Below the pieces are notes generated by a model that worked only from the letters and a program-made list of their open reading frames with translations, was not told the DNA's origin and did not search any database. Of a DNA stretch of 64,000 nucleotides, positions 1 to 11,969 are shown piece after piece. The stretch is from Trichostrongylus colubriformis (lineage: Eukaryota > Nematoda > Chromadorea > Rhabditida > Trichostrongylidae), in the NCBI GenBank assembly GCA_963978905.1, contig OZ022258.1:28152716-28216715 (forward strand). The letters run 5' to 3'. Positions within the stretch are counted from its first letter, which is position 1. Each line of letters opens with the position of its first letter. The translations under genes and the position numbers were made by a program.

Positions 1-296
1 TTCTGCTCTACGTATACCTCCTTTGCAGCCAAACTTTTTCAGATCAACTCCTGCGCAGTATGTCTGCCGTGCATCCAGTAAGCGACGGCCTACCACCGAC
101 ACCTCGCCCGGCCGTGTATCGTTGGTTCCCAAGTTGGCGGCTTCTCACCTCCAGTTCATTATGCCTATGCTTCGCCAGGTTAGCCTCACAATCGGTAGTA
201 GACCAGAGTAGACCTTTCCACATGATTCACTAAAAAATTTTAAAAAAGAAAAATAAACTTATTTGAAAATAGATGATAAGTGAAAACTTCTATTCC

Positions 297-1690
297 TCAC
301 AACAAAAGCTCAGGGAGGGAAGCTGCGGCTGGTTCCATACTACCTTGGGCGACTAGAAAGGTCCGTTGCATGTTATAGGTGTCAAAATCGGTTCGTCCAG
401 GTAAATGCGTGGAAGGCTCTTGGAGAGTGCTGGATAAAATGGCTCCTCGATTCTTCAACACCGTAGCCGCTGAATTACGAATCTTAGATGGGAGGACTAG
501 TACCGTCGTCCTCACCTTCAAACAAAAAACGATATAATGAAGTGCTTCGGCGAGCAGTGTATCATTATCGGAAGATCCGAGAACGAAGTTATCTCCGTCA
601 CCAGCCTGGTGATGGAGAGTTATCGAAAAAAATCTCTGACCCTGGTATTTATTCACCTCTAAAAGATCTTCCGCCACCTTACCTGACCAAAACTCAAACG
701 CACAGCTCCTATGAGTCGATGCATCTCATTAGAGCAGTAATTTCTCGAGTAACTATAAAGATGAGACCTTTTCTTCACCACCACCACGGTGGTCCATCAT
801 GTGAACTGATGCAACTGCCGGAACCCTCTCCGACCACACCAATTTCGCTCACCTGACCAATTAAGAGGTCAAGTACATGTGGTCGAAGTGGTTTCAACCA
901 GGTGTATCGTCGAGATGGAATACCGTGGTGGCGCAAAATAAGTGCAACTTATTTTTAGATAGTTAATCGAGAAACTGCTGTCCCGAAAGGATAAATCAGT
1001 CGTTTGATTACTGCGAGATGTGCTTTTAAATGCGTTGCGAGAATCCCGCGTGCCGAAACGACTGATCGTCCTCATAACGAAGGGGCTATATAAGCTGCAT
1101 TTACTTCACACGGGTTGCCAAACAGAGTACATATCACGGTACGGATACATTAAGGACCGGTCCTCGCAGCTGACATGGTGTGTACCACTATGACAGAAAA
1201 TTCGCGTTACGGCCTCCAGCGTGCGACTCAATAGTGCGAACCACGCGCGCCTTATTGGATGGGTCCTGTACGATGTCGGTGCTTTACGCCTTATTCTAGG
1301 CATAACCGCTTCAAAACTTAATTAATACGGCCAGCTATCTCCCACCATCTTGTCGCACGCCATGCACGTCCACGCGAATTTTCTGTCCTAATGGCACAAG
1401 CCACGATATTGAGATGGACATGCGACAGGACAGGGATAGGAACGAAGAGGGTAGGGCGATCATACAGATGGCGCCTGTTCAGCTGAAGATGAAAAAGCAG
1501 CAGCTGCGATGAAGTGGGGGCTTGCTGATTACATCAGAAGGTCACCCTGTGAGAAAAGTGCTGGAGTTTGAAGCGTAAAGGAACTACTGATTTCAAATGA
1601 GGAAATTAACGTCGTCCGGAGCGACCACACCGGAGTTAAAGCCATGGCGGTGGATGCCTTGGTTAGGATATAATGGCGATGTCTGATATA
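297..1690 (+). mobile_element. Decayed RTE-like LINE remnant (copy A)
   Basis: Non-functional relic of a non-LTR retrotransposon. Around 440-530 the sequence lines up base for base, with many changes, with 58080-58140 of the second relic (57960-59210), where the translation reads IPNEWKTSTIILIF, an RTE-type reverse transcriptase segment. Around 1420-1570 one frame reads APVQLKMKKQQLR and then HPVRKVLEFEA, the conserved C-terminal stretch of the same protein. Stops and frameshifts occur throughout, and 700-1380 is not recognisable. The right side is cut by the MITE beginning at 1691; RTE-like fragments may resume just after 2206. Family assignment is from motif memory; the limits are approximate. 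Confidence 0.55.
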
Positions 1691-2205
1691 CAGTAGCGCT
1701 CAAAAGTCTTCGGCCAAAACTTTTTTGTCATAACTTTTTTTCTACTTCACCAAATTTGACAAAATTTTAATATGTGTTGCCTGAAACTATTGTCAACATT
1801 TTTTTCTACTTGAACGCCGCTTGCCACTTTTCATGATTTTTTACAAGAATTTACTACAAGACCACCCAAAAAAAGTAGAAGGCTTGGTGAAGAAAAACGG
1901 AAAAACGGTTTTTTTTTTACAAAAACAAAACGAGCGAGCCTCAGAGAACATTAATATTCTGTAGAAAGATCACGACTTTTGATGACAGCGGCACAGCGGG
2001 ACGGCATAGCGATGGCATGCCAAATTAAAAAATTTCATATAACCACGTAACCTACACCGTTGAGCGCCAAAATAGTATTTTAAGTATGCAGTGTCTCCAA
2101 GTACAACATACTAAAATTTCGCTTAGATCGGTGCATTTGCAAAAAAGTTACAAGTGAAAAACCAAAGTGAAAGGCCATGTCGCCGAAGACTTTTGAGCGC
2201 TACTG
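1691..2205 (-). mobile_element. MITE family A, copy 1 (Tc1/mariner-type ends)
   Basis: A 515-bp non-coding element. It starts CAGTAGCGCTCAAAAGTCTT and ends with the reverse complement of that sequence, flanked by TA on both sides as expected for Tc1/mariner insertions. Copies 2 (11970-12474) and 3 (17721-18228) have the same ends and internal sequence but the opposite orientation. No transposase is encoded. Confidence 0.85.
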
Positions 2206-2611
2206 TATGTACAGCGGACACTGGGAAGGCGTGGATCCAAGACAAAGGTGGGAAGAGAGAAAACCTTTCTTTCAAATAGCCTGTGAATGGATAGAAGAAC
2301 CGCGCTGCGGGTCCTAAAGAAGCAGTTTATTGTCTTACTGGCTCATTCAAACTAATTCTACCTCTCCAAAGTAGGTCAATTGCAGACAAGTAGTTCTCAC
2401 TGAAAAGTTAAACTGGTGGTGCTGAGTGGTACGCAATCAAAGAAAAGGTTAAAACCTGCTCATAAAAGGAACTGTAGGAGATCCCATTTGCCGGTCAATA
2501 TATTTTGCCGCATTATTGCTGACAAGAGCTTCCAGACAAGAGCTTGTGAGAGTGAGCTTCCAGGATATACACGGGGGTACCTCGTAGCCTACAGTTAACA
2601 CTTCTATTTGT

Positions 2612-3350
2612 AGGCGGATATAAAATATGTCTTAAGATGGTGCTTCCACACATCTCTGGGGTGTATTCGCGTGGCTACTTGGGTCCCATGGTTCTGCGAA
2701 AACTTGCCAGAAATACTGCGCTGACACTGACTTTTACCAATATTTTTCCTACTACACATTTACTAGGGCATTTATACAGGGAGTCTGGCGCGTGTGTAAA
2801 GTAAAGAAATTTTTCAGAAAGCTACGATCAAACGCTCCATCATCACTTTCATCTTTTCATGAAATTTTTCAAAAAGCGCAGAAACTGAAAACCCTGTCAA
2901 AAATTATTAATTCCACATGTGTCACGAAGTTCTCGCATAATAAAATTTTAAGCGTTCATATGATGAACAAACATATGTGAAGGCGGATATTAAATATGTG
3001 TTAAGATTGTGCTTGCACACATCTCTGAGGCATATTCGTGTGGCTAATTAGGTCCCATGGTTCCGCGAAATCTCCCCAGAACTGCTGCGCTGACATTGAC
3101 TTTTATCAGCATTTTCCTACTGGGGCATCTATACTGGGAGTCTGTAAAGTACGCATGTGAGAAGTAAAGAGATCTGTCACAGAGCTACGATCAAACTTTT
3201 TACACTCACTCTCATCTTCTCATGACACTTTTTTTTGAAATCGCAGAAACTGCAAAACCCTGTCAGAAAATATAAATTCACATAAAGGAAAAGGAATCGG
3301 ATGCTTATAAAGCTCTCGCAACATAAATTTTAAGCGTTCACATGATGAAC
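2612..3350. repeat. Two-copy tandem duplication, ~370 bp units
   Basis: Units 2612-2980 and 2981-3350 align end to end, both beginning aggcggatat and ending near gttca(t/c)atgatgaaca. They are diverged by substitutions and small indels. The second unit ends exactly where the first recognised transporter exon starts: it carries aacag|taacatggga, while the matching place in unit 1 reads aacaaacatatgtga and has no splice acceptor. The duplication therefore lies just upstream of the exon and may have altered the original splice site. Confidence 0.75.
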
Positions 3351-3352
3351 AG

Positions 3353-6300
3353 TAACATGGGAATGGCAATCGTATGCATGGTCAATTCAACAGAATACAT
3401 GGATTCAAATGATACCACATCTGTTGAAGACGGAGCTGCGCCTCGACTCCAGTGGACATCCGACCAGGAAGTTAGCATTTTTCTTTATTTTCCTTCCCGA
3501 GTCATATTTATTCCATGGTAGTTGTTACTACTCCTATAGGATGCTCCCCTTCAGCTGTAACCTGTAGCGAAGCAACGGAAAGGCGGGGTCCAACAGGACA
3601 CTCGAGTCAGGCTCTCGCTAGCGGCGATTGCCTTAACTGGTCCCGTTGTGAGTTAGCCGTGGGCTAAGAGGCGCAGCTGCCGTCTCCTCGTTCTGACCCA
3701 TGTGCAAGGGGTGGCGGTCGATTGGTCGAAATTTCGCGCCGCCTCCCGCGGCGAGTGCGAGTTGTTTGTAGTTTTATCCATCGAAACAGCAACAACCACA
3801 ACATATGAGAACTCTCGAAGCTTCCAACTTGCAATCTTTGAAGGTCGCTCACGGTACTAGCCCACTGCATACTGAGAGGAACTCCAGTCGACTGCAGAAA
3901 GTTGTGCTGACGGCGCCGCGAAGCGAAATTTCGACCAATCGCCCCCAACCATGTGCAAATGTCCCTATCAGACTATCGAAACACATAATCAGGTCCAACC
4001 CGAACTCCAAATTTTTCTTAATCGCGGACATCATCATCTTTCTTAAAAGCTGTTCAGACGGTGGTTTTCCCAATTCCGTACATCGAAGCGCCATTCGACT
4101 TGAAGTCTTGGCTTGTTTAAGTGTTCAGTGAAATCTCTTCCAGGGCTATATTTTCTCCGCTTTCAATGTTGGCCTTCTCTTTATGCTTCTGACTGGTTTC
4201 ATCGCGGACAAGTTCAACGCCAAGTACATGATTGTCGCAAGTGTGACCCTGGCAGTCCTAGCAAACCTCATGATCGCGCAGTTATCTGTATTCAGGTAAG
4301 CTAGCAATTTTTGCATGTTCATCTACACCGAAGCATCCAATCAATAAAACTGAGCTTTTATGGTTCAAAGCAAAGGTGCTGCACACTTAATTTTTCATTT
4401 TCAGCGTTTATTTCGCAGTGGGTGGTCGATTCCTTGTTGGCTTCGCAGATGCCCTCCTGCAACCGGCAGTGAACTCACTAATAACACGATGGTTTCCTAC
4501 TACCGAGAGGAGCTATGCTTTAGGATTGGCGACGGGTGGACGTCAGCTAGGTGAAGCTTCGCTTTCTCATCTATAAAAATGACCAAATAAGGCAATACCG
4601 AGTCAGGCACACTGATCATTATCCCGGCTGCTGGTGCTCTGTGTTCTCAGACAGTATTGTTTGGTGGCTGGCCGTCCATCTTCTACTTGTCAGCAGCTGT
4701 TGGTGTATTCTTCGTGGTCGCCTACTCCATTATTGGTGAGTACAAGCTTACTAAAATGCCAGAACATTCATGGGCGAGGAGCAGACGCTGATGAACCATA
4801 AGTGCTCCTATCGTATCGCATCTTTTGAATTTTTAAATGTCTGAATGCTACACCACCTCCGGTTTGCCGATTCAGAGCAATGATTCGGAATCCAAAAATG
4901 GGATACCTCTCTGAGTCAGGTATTGCAAGAAAATGCGAACCAACAGAATTACTTCCTATGTTTTGCTCAGCTCAACCAATAATTTTTTAGTAATCGATGC
5001 TTTCAAACTTTCAAGTGTCTTTTAGGTCGAATAGGGTTAGTCAACATGTTCGAGATGTGATCCTGGTCGTTTAGAGCGCTGTTTTTCCCATCGTGAATAA
5101 TGTTTTTTATCACTCGGAATATACTATATATAATCGAATTTTCTCGAATTAGGGTATTCAGGTGCCGACAAGCCTAGTAAGCAGTCTTGTATCAGCGATG
5201 CTGAGTTGAAGTTCATCACATTATCCAATGCCAGCGAAGATGTCGGAAAGAAGAGAACGGAACGAGAAGTAGGTGGTCTTAATGCTGATGCGATTGACAA
5301 ACGGTAAAACTCGCCTTTCAATAGGAATGTACTTAGATAGGGACCGGGATGACATTGAGTCTATATTTCATGATCTGAGACAAAATAAGTCAGGAAATCC
5401 TGATCTGAAAAATCCTGTGATGAAAACCCTACTTGTGTTATCGTCTATCCGCTATTGATGACTTCGGCTTTTTCCTTCACTGCAAACTCCTCAGCACTTC
5501 TTCCTCATTTTCGAGCTGAGCAGTACTGTTCATAACTGGCGATGGTACGAGAGTAGGCGAGTGACAAAAAATAAGATGCGTATCAATTATCGTTCGACTG
5601 ACGAGTGACCTAATCGTGATTGGGATTGAGTCAAGAAGACCGATTCTTGTGCGAAGCTTTTCGAAAGAATCGGTCTTCTTGACTTTATATCGCCTATGTA
5701 CGCTATGTGGGTACACAAAATCTCAGTGTGCGACGCGCGTGTCATCTTCACGATTCGTTCGACAAGAAGCAACTCTGAGCAACTTTCAAGTGCACCTTTG
5801 TTTAGTTGTGCTCTTATAAATAAATCTATTTGATCCCTCAGGTGCCATGGCTGAAAATCCTCAGTTCACCAGCAGTCTGGGCTTCTGTGATCGCTGTTGT
5901 CTGCCATGAATTCCCGCTGATGACAATGATTATGTTCTTGCCGAGGTAAGAATTATCCTTACTATAAATAATCGGCTTAGTCTGTCTGTCTGTCTGTCTG
6001 CCTGTCACGAAAATCGGAACTACCTGGGCAACTTATAAAAGTCGGGTCAAGCATGGCATAGGTAGAGCATGAACAAAGAAATAAGGCGCGCACATGGACA
6101 ATGTTGCGCTCCTCCCATTAGGGGAGGGGGGCATGCGCTGAAAGTTCAATTAACTATAAGGCAGATAATTATTAGGCAAAGTAAGCATAAGTTGTCATCA
6201 AAATAAGGTGAAATGTATCGGTAGTGTAGTACAGTACTGACAATGAGCATAGTGCTGCTGGCGGAATCGGCATAGACTGAAGCATTGAGAGGATGATTAC

Positions 6301-9300
6301 AGGTATGAACCTGTTGAATACAACTTGTTGCAACGAACAGGTATCCACAGGTGAAAATCAGAATTCTGTCAGAATTCGTACCCGTGAAATGTACGGAGCA
6401 AATGTTGATGAAGATCAGACGCAGTCTGTTTCTAGCGTCTATTAAAGACCCATCGAAGGTTAGTGTTTATCCTGACCTGCCTGCTAAGGTTGGTCGGACA
6501 AGAAATTTTGGGTAACCCCTCAAGGGGAATTCGACTGACCAGGAAGGGCTTTTTACTTCCCATGGAACTTTGAATAGGGACCCATATCATTCGATAGAGC
6601 TTCGAACGCTGATTACGAATTGGAAAACTAAAAGTGCTACGGGCTGTTCCGAAGCGAGTTAGGAGGGGACAAAGTTTGCTTGTGATATCTCATTGGCGAG
6701 GCACTTTGCCGTCGGCACGGCTGCTCTTGAACTATCAACGGCAACTGTGGCTTGCTGGTAGTGCTCCGGATCTGCAGCATAAAGGTTTTGTGTTTGCTCC
6801 CCGCCGGTGGAGATTTTTTTGCATTTTGTGTCTCATTGTCTACACGTTTACCTGAATGCCTAATATTATTACATGGTGCGTTCGGAAGCCCATAACGCGC
6901 GAGCCAGTCGTTCTCGTGCAAAACCAGTATGATTTTCGTGTTGAGGTAATCAAGTTACCCTAGGAGACGAGCTTTTAGCCAATTCGAGAATTTGACCAAA
7001 TTTCGCAAAAATTCACGATCTATTGGGTGGCAGCACAATGAACAGTGGAGAAGGCGTTGACTCTTGCCGAGCAAATGCTCTTATTTGACGCTTGTTTCGT
7101 ACGTTCAGTGCGATGGGCAAGTGTAACAGGTATGTGTAGGTGATTATTTTCAGGTTCCAGGATTTTTTGTAGAAGAAAATTCAAAAAATTACCAGTTTAC
7201 CCCCTAGCCACCCCTAATTTTCCTAAGTTGGACCAAAAACTGGATTCGGCTGAAAATTTGCACAGAGGGGTAATTTGACCCCCTGTGCGCGAATATCATA
7301 ATCTTTTTACGCAACAACGCCTAATTCGAGTGGTATGGGAGTCTCGTCGACCTGATGTGCTTCCCTTGTGAGTATTGTTAGTAGTTATAAATAAAGTGGC
7401 AGAGTAAATGATGGGCGTGATAGGTACCAGTACAAGGAAACGTTCAGAAGTGAAAGAAAAGCATTTTCTGGCCATGAAACACAAAACGCAAAAAGGCTCA
7501 ACAGGCGGGGAGCATACCCAGCACCCCACGCCCGGAGACGAGGATCACTACCTTTGAGCCAACGTGGCTGTTGTGACATACATGATTAGCCGCGTTGACG
7601 AGTCACCACTAGCAGAGTCCCCCGTCGATGAGTCTTCGCATGCGAACTTTGACCCCTCCTAACTCGCTTCCGAACAGCCCGTAGCACTTTTGGTTTTCAC
7701 ATTTGTAATGAGCGTTCGAAGCCCTATCGATCTGTAGGGGTCCCTATTCGCAGTTCCATGGGAAGTAAAAAGCCCTTCCTGGTGAGTGGGAGATCTTCAT
7801 TACAGCAAGAAAGGTCTACATAGGGTTAGGTGGGTACAAAGTGGTACGAATGAAAACTTTCGCACCTATAGTGCGACGCAACGCTATCGAGGTGCGAAAA
7901 CCAAGAGGTCATATGTCGCCCAAAATCTGCATTAATCATGAGATAGTTCAAGTACTGAATAGATTAAATAACGTATCCATGTAATAATCACTGTTATTAA
8001 CTTAAGTTTCGCATCGCGAGCTGCGGCGATAAACAGCAGTTATCAAAAATTAAAAGTATCAAAATCATTACTAAGCTTTCAGCTTCACGGTTCGATGCCG
8101 ATGCTGACCAACCGGCTCAACACGTTATACGTGTGAATGCTGATAAGCTATGGTAAATATACCATTCAAAAGCTGAGTTAAGGTGAAGGTGGTGTCGGTA
8201 GTGTAATGGATTAGCACATATCCCCGGAAAGGATGAAGTGCGGGTTCGAGTCCCGTCCGACACCGAAGCTTTTGCCCATAACTCAGCATCCTTGTAATCA
8301 CTGTTATATTTAGTAGCCGGAAATGTCGAAGTGAAGCATGCAGATTTGAGGGGGAATTCACGTACGTGAGAGATATTTACAAAATTCGTGAACCATTCGA
8401 GAAGTTTTTTTTTGTGACAGATCCGAACATATCCCGAGTTCATGATTTGTTTCTCTCGCAAACATTCCATTTCTTTTTTAGGCACTATTGAAGAAAAAGT
8501 CTACTACCTTTGAATCTCCGGAAAGCACTATTTAACTATCACTACCCCAGAAATCGCGAGTTAGACAAATTATAATTCTCGCTAGAATTTGACTATGGGA
8601 GTTTTGGAATGCTGATCACGAATATGACATCCGCTTTTAGCGTCAGCGCCAGCTTGGCGCAACTGCACCAAGTTGATGCAGCAACTTCTCACCAAATTCA
8701 TTCAAAATTGTCATTTGGGGGTTAGTCAGAATGCTGATCACAGCATTCGTTTTCAGCCGTTTAACTCTAAATGGCGCTAGTCTTGATCATTTGCTATAAT
8801 AGTTACTCTCGATGTAGCTGAGAAACGTTATTTTCGCCTCCCACATGATACTATCCTGCAATCAATCTGCACACTTAGAGCCACAGTCCACGATAATATG
8901 AACGCTATTGTAGCTTCAAAAGGTTCAACTGCAGCCTTACAGATGTTTCGGCCTTTTTTAGTTATCTTCATGACGTCCATCACTACACTTCTACGAAGAA
9001 CGGTTTCCTGTCGGCACTACCGACTGCTTCCTTATGGTTGTCGAAACTAGCGAGTAGCTACATTAACACGTGTCTGCAAAGACACACGAACTGGAAGAGA
9101 AGCACAATTTGCAAGGTTTGTAAAGCCTCCGACTGTGCTGGCGCACTCTTCCGTCTCTTACCCTTTACGCTCGGCATACTTCAATAATGAATCATACTAC
9201 AGAAGACCACTCTCAATGCGTTTCTTTGTGGCTTTTGTGCGAAATCCTTTTTTTATTTTCCCGTGATCGTCAACATTGCTTCGGAGCGCACACTTATTGT

Positions 9301-10307
9301 TGAGTGGTCATAAAATGTACCTTGAGTTCATAAAAAGGTATATATGTAGGGAGGCTAGAATCAGGCCAAGTGTGAGAACTGGTGTTGTCAACACTGTTGC
9401 GTCTACGAATACCTAAGAAATTTCCTATTTCTTCCGTATTTCTTTATCTTTAATCTCGTCAGCTCCCAAGACGTTTTTCTAGCTGCACCAATAAATATCA
9501 TGTCCTCTCATTTCATCATTAAGGTACTGAACTCCTTGGGATCCTTGGGACTTGGAGTATTTCTGTTTGCTGCAACACTTCTTGATTCTTCACGTGCGCC
9601 ACTGGCGGTTCTTTTCCTTTGCCTGAGCATGGCTTCAGCAGGTAAGTTACTTATGTTAATACGAAAAACGTTCTTCGAACTAGTCCGAAATAGGGATGAA
9701 ATGTTCCACGAATTCCATAGTCAGTGAAAGGTAGCTGGATCAAACAAAGCGTAGACCAGACCCCGAATCAGCGATTATGCAGTTCTCGTACACGCGCTAA
9801 AACTTATGGGAGAATGGCCTTTTTCAAAATTAGTGGTCTCACTTGCTTGCTTCACACACGAAGTCAATGGTATAGCTTGAATTGCAGGACTGCATACGCC
9901 TGGATGTCAGACAGCACTTGTTTCATTGGCGCCGGCTTACTCTGGAGCTATCACCGGATTCGCTTTCTTCTTTGTCGCTTGCTCAGGAATAGCGAATCCA
10001 ATACTTACCAAATGGATTGCTAGGGTTCGTGAGTTACCCATTCCTGCAAAAAATAATCCATAGTTACAGCCTTTCTATCCATCTTCACTCTAAAACTCTT
10101 TCCTCAGTTTCCTAACAACTTTTCCAGAACGGCTCTCCTCTCGAATGGAATATGGTATTCTACATTTCAACATTGATCGCTTTACTGCCTTTGATCGTTT
10201 TCAACATGTGGGGCTCAGCCGAAGTGCAATCGTGGGCGAAGAACAACACACCCGCCGTTTCACAAAAATCCCAGCTGCCACAGCCAGAGTCAGATTCGGT
10301 CGCCTAG
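3353..10307 (+). CDS. SLC17-type major facilitator anion/phosphate transporter, 5' end missing
   Basis: Ten exons: 3353-3470, 4144-4295, 4405-4550, 4607-4735, 5153-5268, 5842-5945, 8962-9115, 9524-9641, 9888-10024, 10128-10307. All junctions keep phase and use GT..AG, giving about 451 residues ending in TAG. The family (SLC17: phosphate, sialate, vesicular glutamate carriers) moves organic anions across plasma or vesicle membranes with 12 helices. Seen here: MGMAIVCMVN after helix 1; WTSDQEGYIFSAFN leading into helix 2; GGRFLVGFADALLQPA; WFPTTERS; VPWLKILSSPAVWA opening the second half; NGFLSALP; LNSLGSLG; and a C-terminal EVQSWAK. Helix 1 and the start codon were not found; an in-frame ATG at 3342 is possible instead of the AG acceptor at 3351-3352. 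The donor of exon 9 (gttcgt) is chosen to preserve frame. Intron 6 is 3 kb and full of repeats. Substrate cannot be told. Family confidence is high. Confidence 0.9.
3700..3957. repeat. Foldback repeat in transporter intron 1
   Basis: The outer ~45 bases of each side are inverted copies: gattggtcgaaatttcgc near 3721 is matched by gcgaaatttcgaccaatc near 3923, with imperfect extension outward to the matching TGTGCAA/TTGCACA ends. The central loop is non-coding. It resembles a small MITE; no clear target duplication was seen. Confidence 0.55.
5630..5683. repeat. Perfect 19-bp stem hairpin in transporter intron 5
   Basis: gtcaagaagaccgattctt at 5630 is followed after a 16-base spacer by its exact reverse complement ending at 5683. 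It sits inside the intron between exons 5 and 6 of the transporter, so it would be transcribed and could fold in the pre-mRNA. No flanking duplications were recognised. Confidence 0.7.
5956..6010 (+). mobile_element. Helitron-like 5' end fragment
   Basis: The stretch starts TCCTTACTATAAATAATCGG after an A and runs into a TCTG microsatellite and then tgtcacgaaaatcgg. This is the same layout as the 5' ends at 19091 and 49842. It lies only 10 bases after the splice donor of transporter exon 6 (5946). The matching 3' end was not found. Confidence 0.45.
6538..7783. mobile_element. Foldback element, ~150-bp inverted arms
   Basis: The left end accaggaagggctttttact and the right end agtaaaaagcccttcctggt are inverted copies. 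The arms stay alignable for about 150 bases (6538-6690 against 7630-7783), including gtgctacgggctgttc and its complement. The ~950-bp interior shows no recognisable coding sequence. Part of the interior (6925-7020) resembles 63890-63960 at the far end of the window, so the family is repeated. It lies in transporter intron 6. Confidence 0.65.
8192..8264 (+). tRNA. tRNA-like gene, apparent anticodon GGA (possible pseudogene)
   Basis: A 73-nt cloverleaf folds by eye. The acceptor stem is GTGTCGG with CCGACAC. The D arm contains TAATGGATTA. The anticodon stem TATCC/GGATG closes a 7-base loop CCGGAAA. The T arm is GCGGG-TTCGAGT-CCCGT, with a textbook B box (GGTTCGAGTCC) and an acceptable A box. 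The fold places GGA (Ser) at the anticodon, but position 33 is C rather than U, and there is no long variable arm as serine tRNAs need. It may therefore be a tRNA pseudogene or a tRNA-derived repeat. It is in sense orientation inside transporter intron 6. Confidence 0.6.
8870..8925 (+). mobile_element. Fragment of MITE family C end
   Basis: gccacagtccacgataatatg matches, with a few changes, the terminal sequence of the element at 22767-23177. Only about 50 bases are recognisable, just upstream of transporter exon 7 (8962). Confidence 0.4.
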
Positions 10308-10508
10308 ACCTTTTCAAATTGCCTGTGAACTGTCATCCACTCGCCGCACTCGTGATTGTGATTACTTGACAGTATTTTATCGGTTCCCTTGGGATTCTTA
10401 ACGAAAAGTCTCATCACAGACGGGTTAGCTGCCATAAATATGCAATTTTATAAGTTATAGTTCATTTGTTAGTGTTGTCAATCTCTTGAAATTATTTTAG
10501 CTGAAGTC

Positions 10509-10514
10509 AATAAA
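10509..10514 (+). terminator. Poly(A) signal of the transporter gene
   Basis: AATAAA about 200 bases after the transporter stop codon, in AT-rich sequence. This is the canonical eukaryotic cleavage and polyadenylation hexamer in the expected position. Confidence 0.55.
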
Positions 10515-11754
10515 TAATAAGCTAATGATTTAGTGTTTGGATGTACGATGGATGTCAATCCGCTGTTCTTAGGAACATAGAATGGTTTACGGGACAGTGT
10601 ATGGTTGATAAACAAACATGTTTAAGCAAGGGACTTTAGTAGGATGACCACAAACATTCGATACTACCGTAGCTCTGTGCATGGCTCACGGGTGAGTAGA
10701 ATCAGGTTCTGTCACGGTAACACTTATTTTTAGAAATGTATGCACAAAACATTTAAGTGGCACAAGAGATAATTTTAAATAATTCTTCGTCCTGGAAACT
10801 GGGCGTTCTCTGTGCACTAGAATCAAGGAACACTTCGATGGCCTGAAGATGTCGAGGCTTATGACCCCCTGAATGCTCACCGCTTGCAATGTCATGGGGA
10901 TGTGGAGTTTGAGGTAACTGTAGGGATTTTGTCACTCGAGCCTCAGACTCCAGGTCGCAAAACTTTGGAGGCATTTTGGATTAGCGCCAAAAACTCTAAG
11001 ATGAACAGGAAAGATAAGTGCATAGATATAAAGAACGGACTTGCCCATTTCTCGACTTGTCTCAGCGACAGCCGGTTGTGTTTACAGGTTAGTCCCACCG
11101 TGGTTGTGGTTTGCGACTCCTTTCTGAACTCTTCTAGTCTGGATAGAACTGCTTTGTAAGTTTGAAATGGTTTTGAGGGACAAATCGCATTTATCTTCGG
11201 CTTTCCAGACTCTGACGAAGGCGACAAGGCCGAAACGTTAGCCGAATAAAATTGATTAACATCTTGTTTACGGCTTCAAGAAGAATTACATATAAATAAA
11301 CACAATGCCAAGATTTACGGAAGGTCGAACTTGGATAATTCTTCGTCCATTTTCTGCACACATAGCTCCACGCGTGCATAGCTTTGCCCATTGCTGCACT
11401 TCTCTGCTGTAAGACTGTGTGCACGCTATGCGACAGCCGTGCGACCTACGCAACGCAGTCTATTCGGTGAAGATGTTAACGTGCCCGAGTTCCTAACCTT
11501 AACCGCAGAGCTGGGCTGGGAACAGGTTCAAGGCTCCGTCGAGAAACCCTCTACGGGGTCGTATTTAAGGATGGAGGTAAGAGATGTACTTAGAAATGCA
11601 GGTGAGTCGTATTTTTCGGAATTTTTCTCGATGTTCCTCGACGGCTCGACCGACGGCCACACTTCCCTCCCTTGGCGACTCGTATCGGAGACTTGGAAAC
11701 CCTCTTTTTGGAGAAGGGGGCTGGTATTTTTCAAAAATTTTCTTCAACGCAAGG
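10515..11754. other. Intergenic stretch without recognised gene
   Basis: Short open frames overlap on both strands (for example 11391-11759 on +), but none carries a family motif or a convincing exon boundary. Two short near-identical tracts (gtatttttcggaatttttct near 11610 and gtatttttcaaaaattttct near 11724) suggest repeat-derived sequence. Confidence 0.5.
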
Positions 11755-11969
11755 TTTGACCTTGATTACACAATTCACGATAGTATGAGAATCTTGATTC
11801 TATCTGCGAATAGATAGGACTTTCCGCAACCGCAAAGTGTGTGCCATCACCGCGGCGTGAGGGTAATTGCTAAACGCATGAAAAACCTGTGAATGAGTTG
11901 GCGGCCACTGTCTCAAGATGGATCTCACGAACTACCAGCATGATAGCACGGCATTCATGTGCGTATATA
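11755..11969 (+). mobile_element. MITE family C, truncated copy
   Basis: It begins acaattcacgatagtatgag and continues with aatgagttggcggccact and ctcaagatgg, matching the left half of the element at 22767-23177. The right half is missing: MITE A copy 2 starts at 11970 and a Helitron-like head follows. Confidence 0.5.

Noticed and set aside
488..856. 122-codon plus-strand frame
   Set aside because: It crosses the decayed LINE copy A out of its coding frame; no motif of its own.
8117..8485. 122-codon minus-strand frame containing SDGTRTRT and GYVLIHYTTD-like overlaps
   Set aside because: It is the antisense of the tRNA-like gene at 8192-8264 plus flanks, a well-known source of false proteins.
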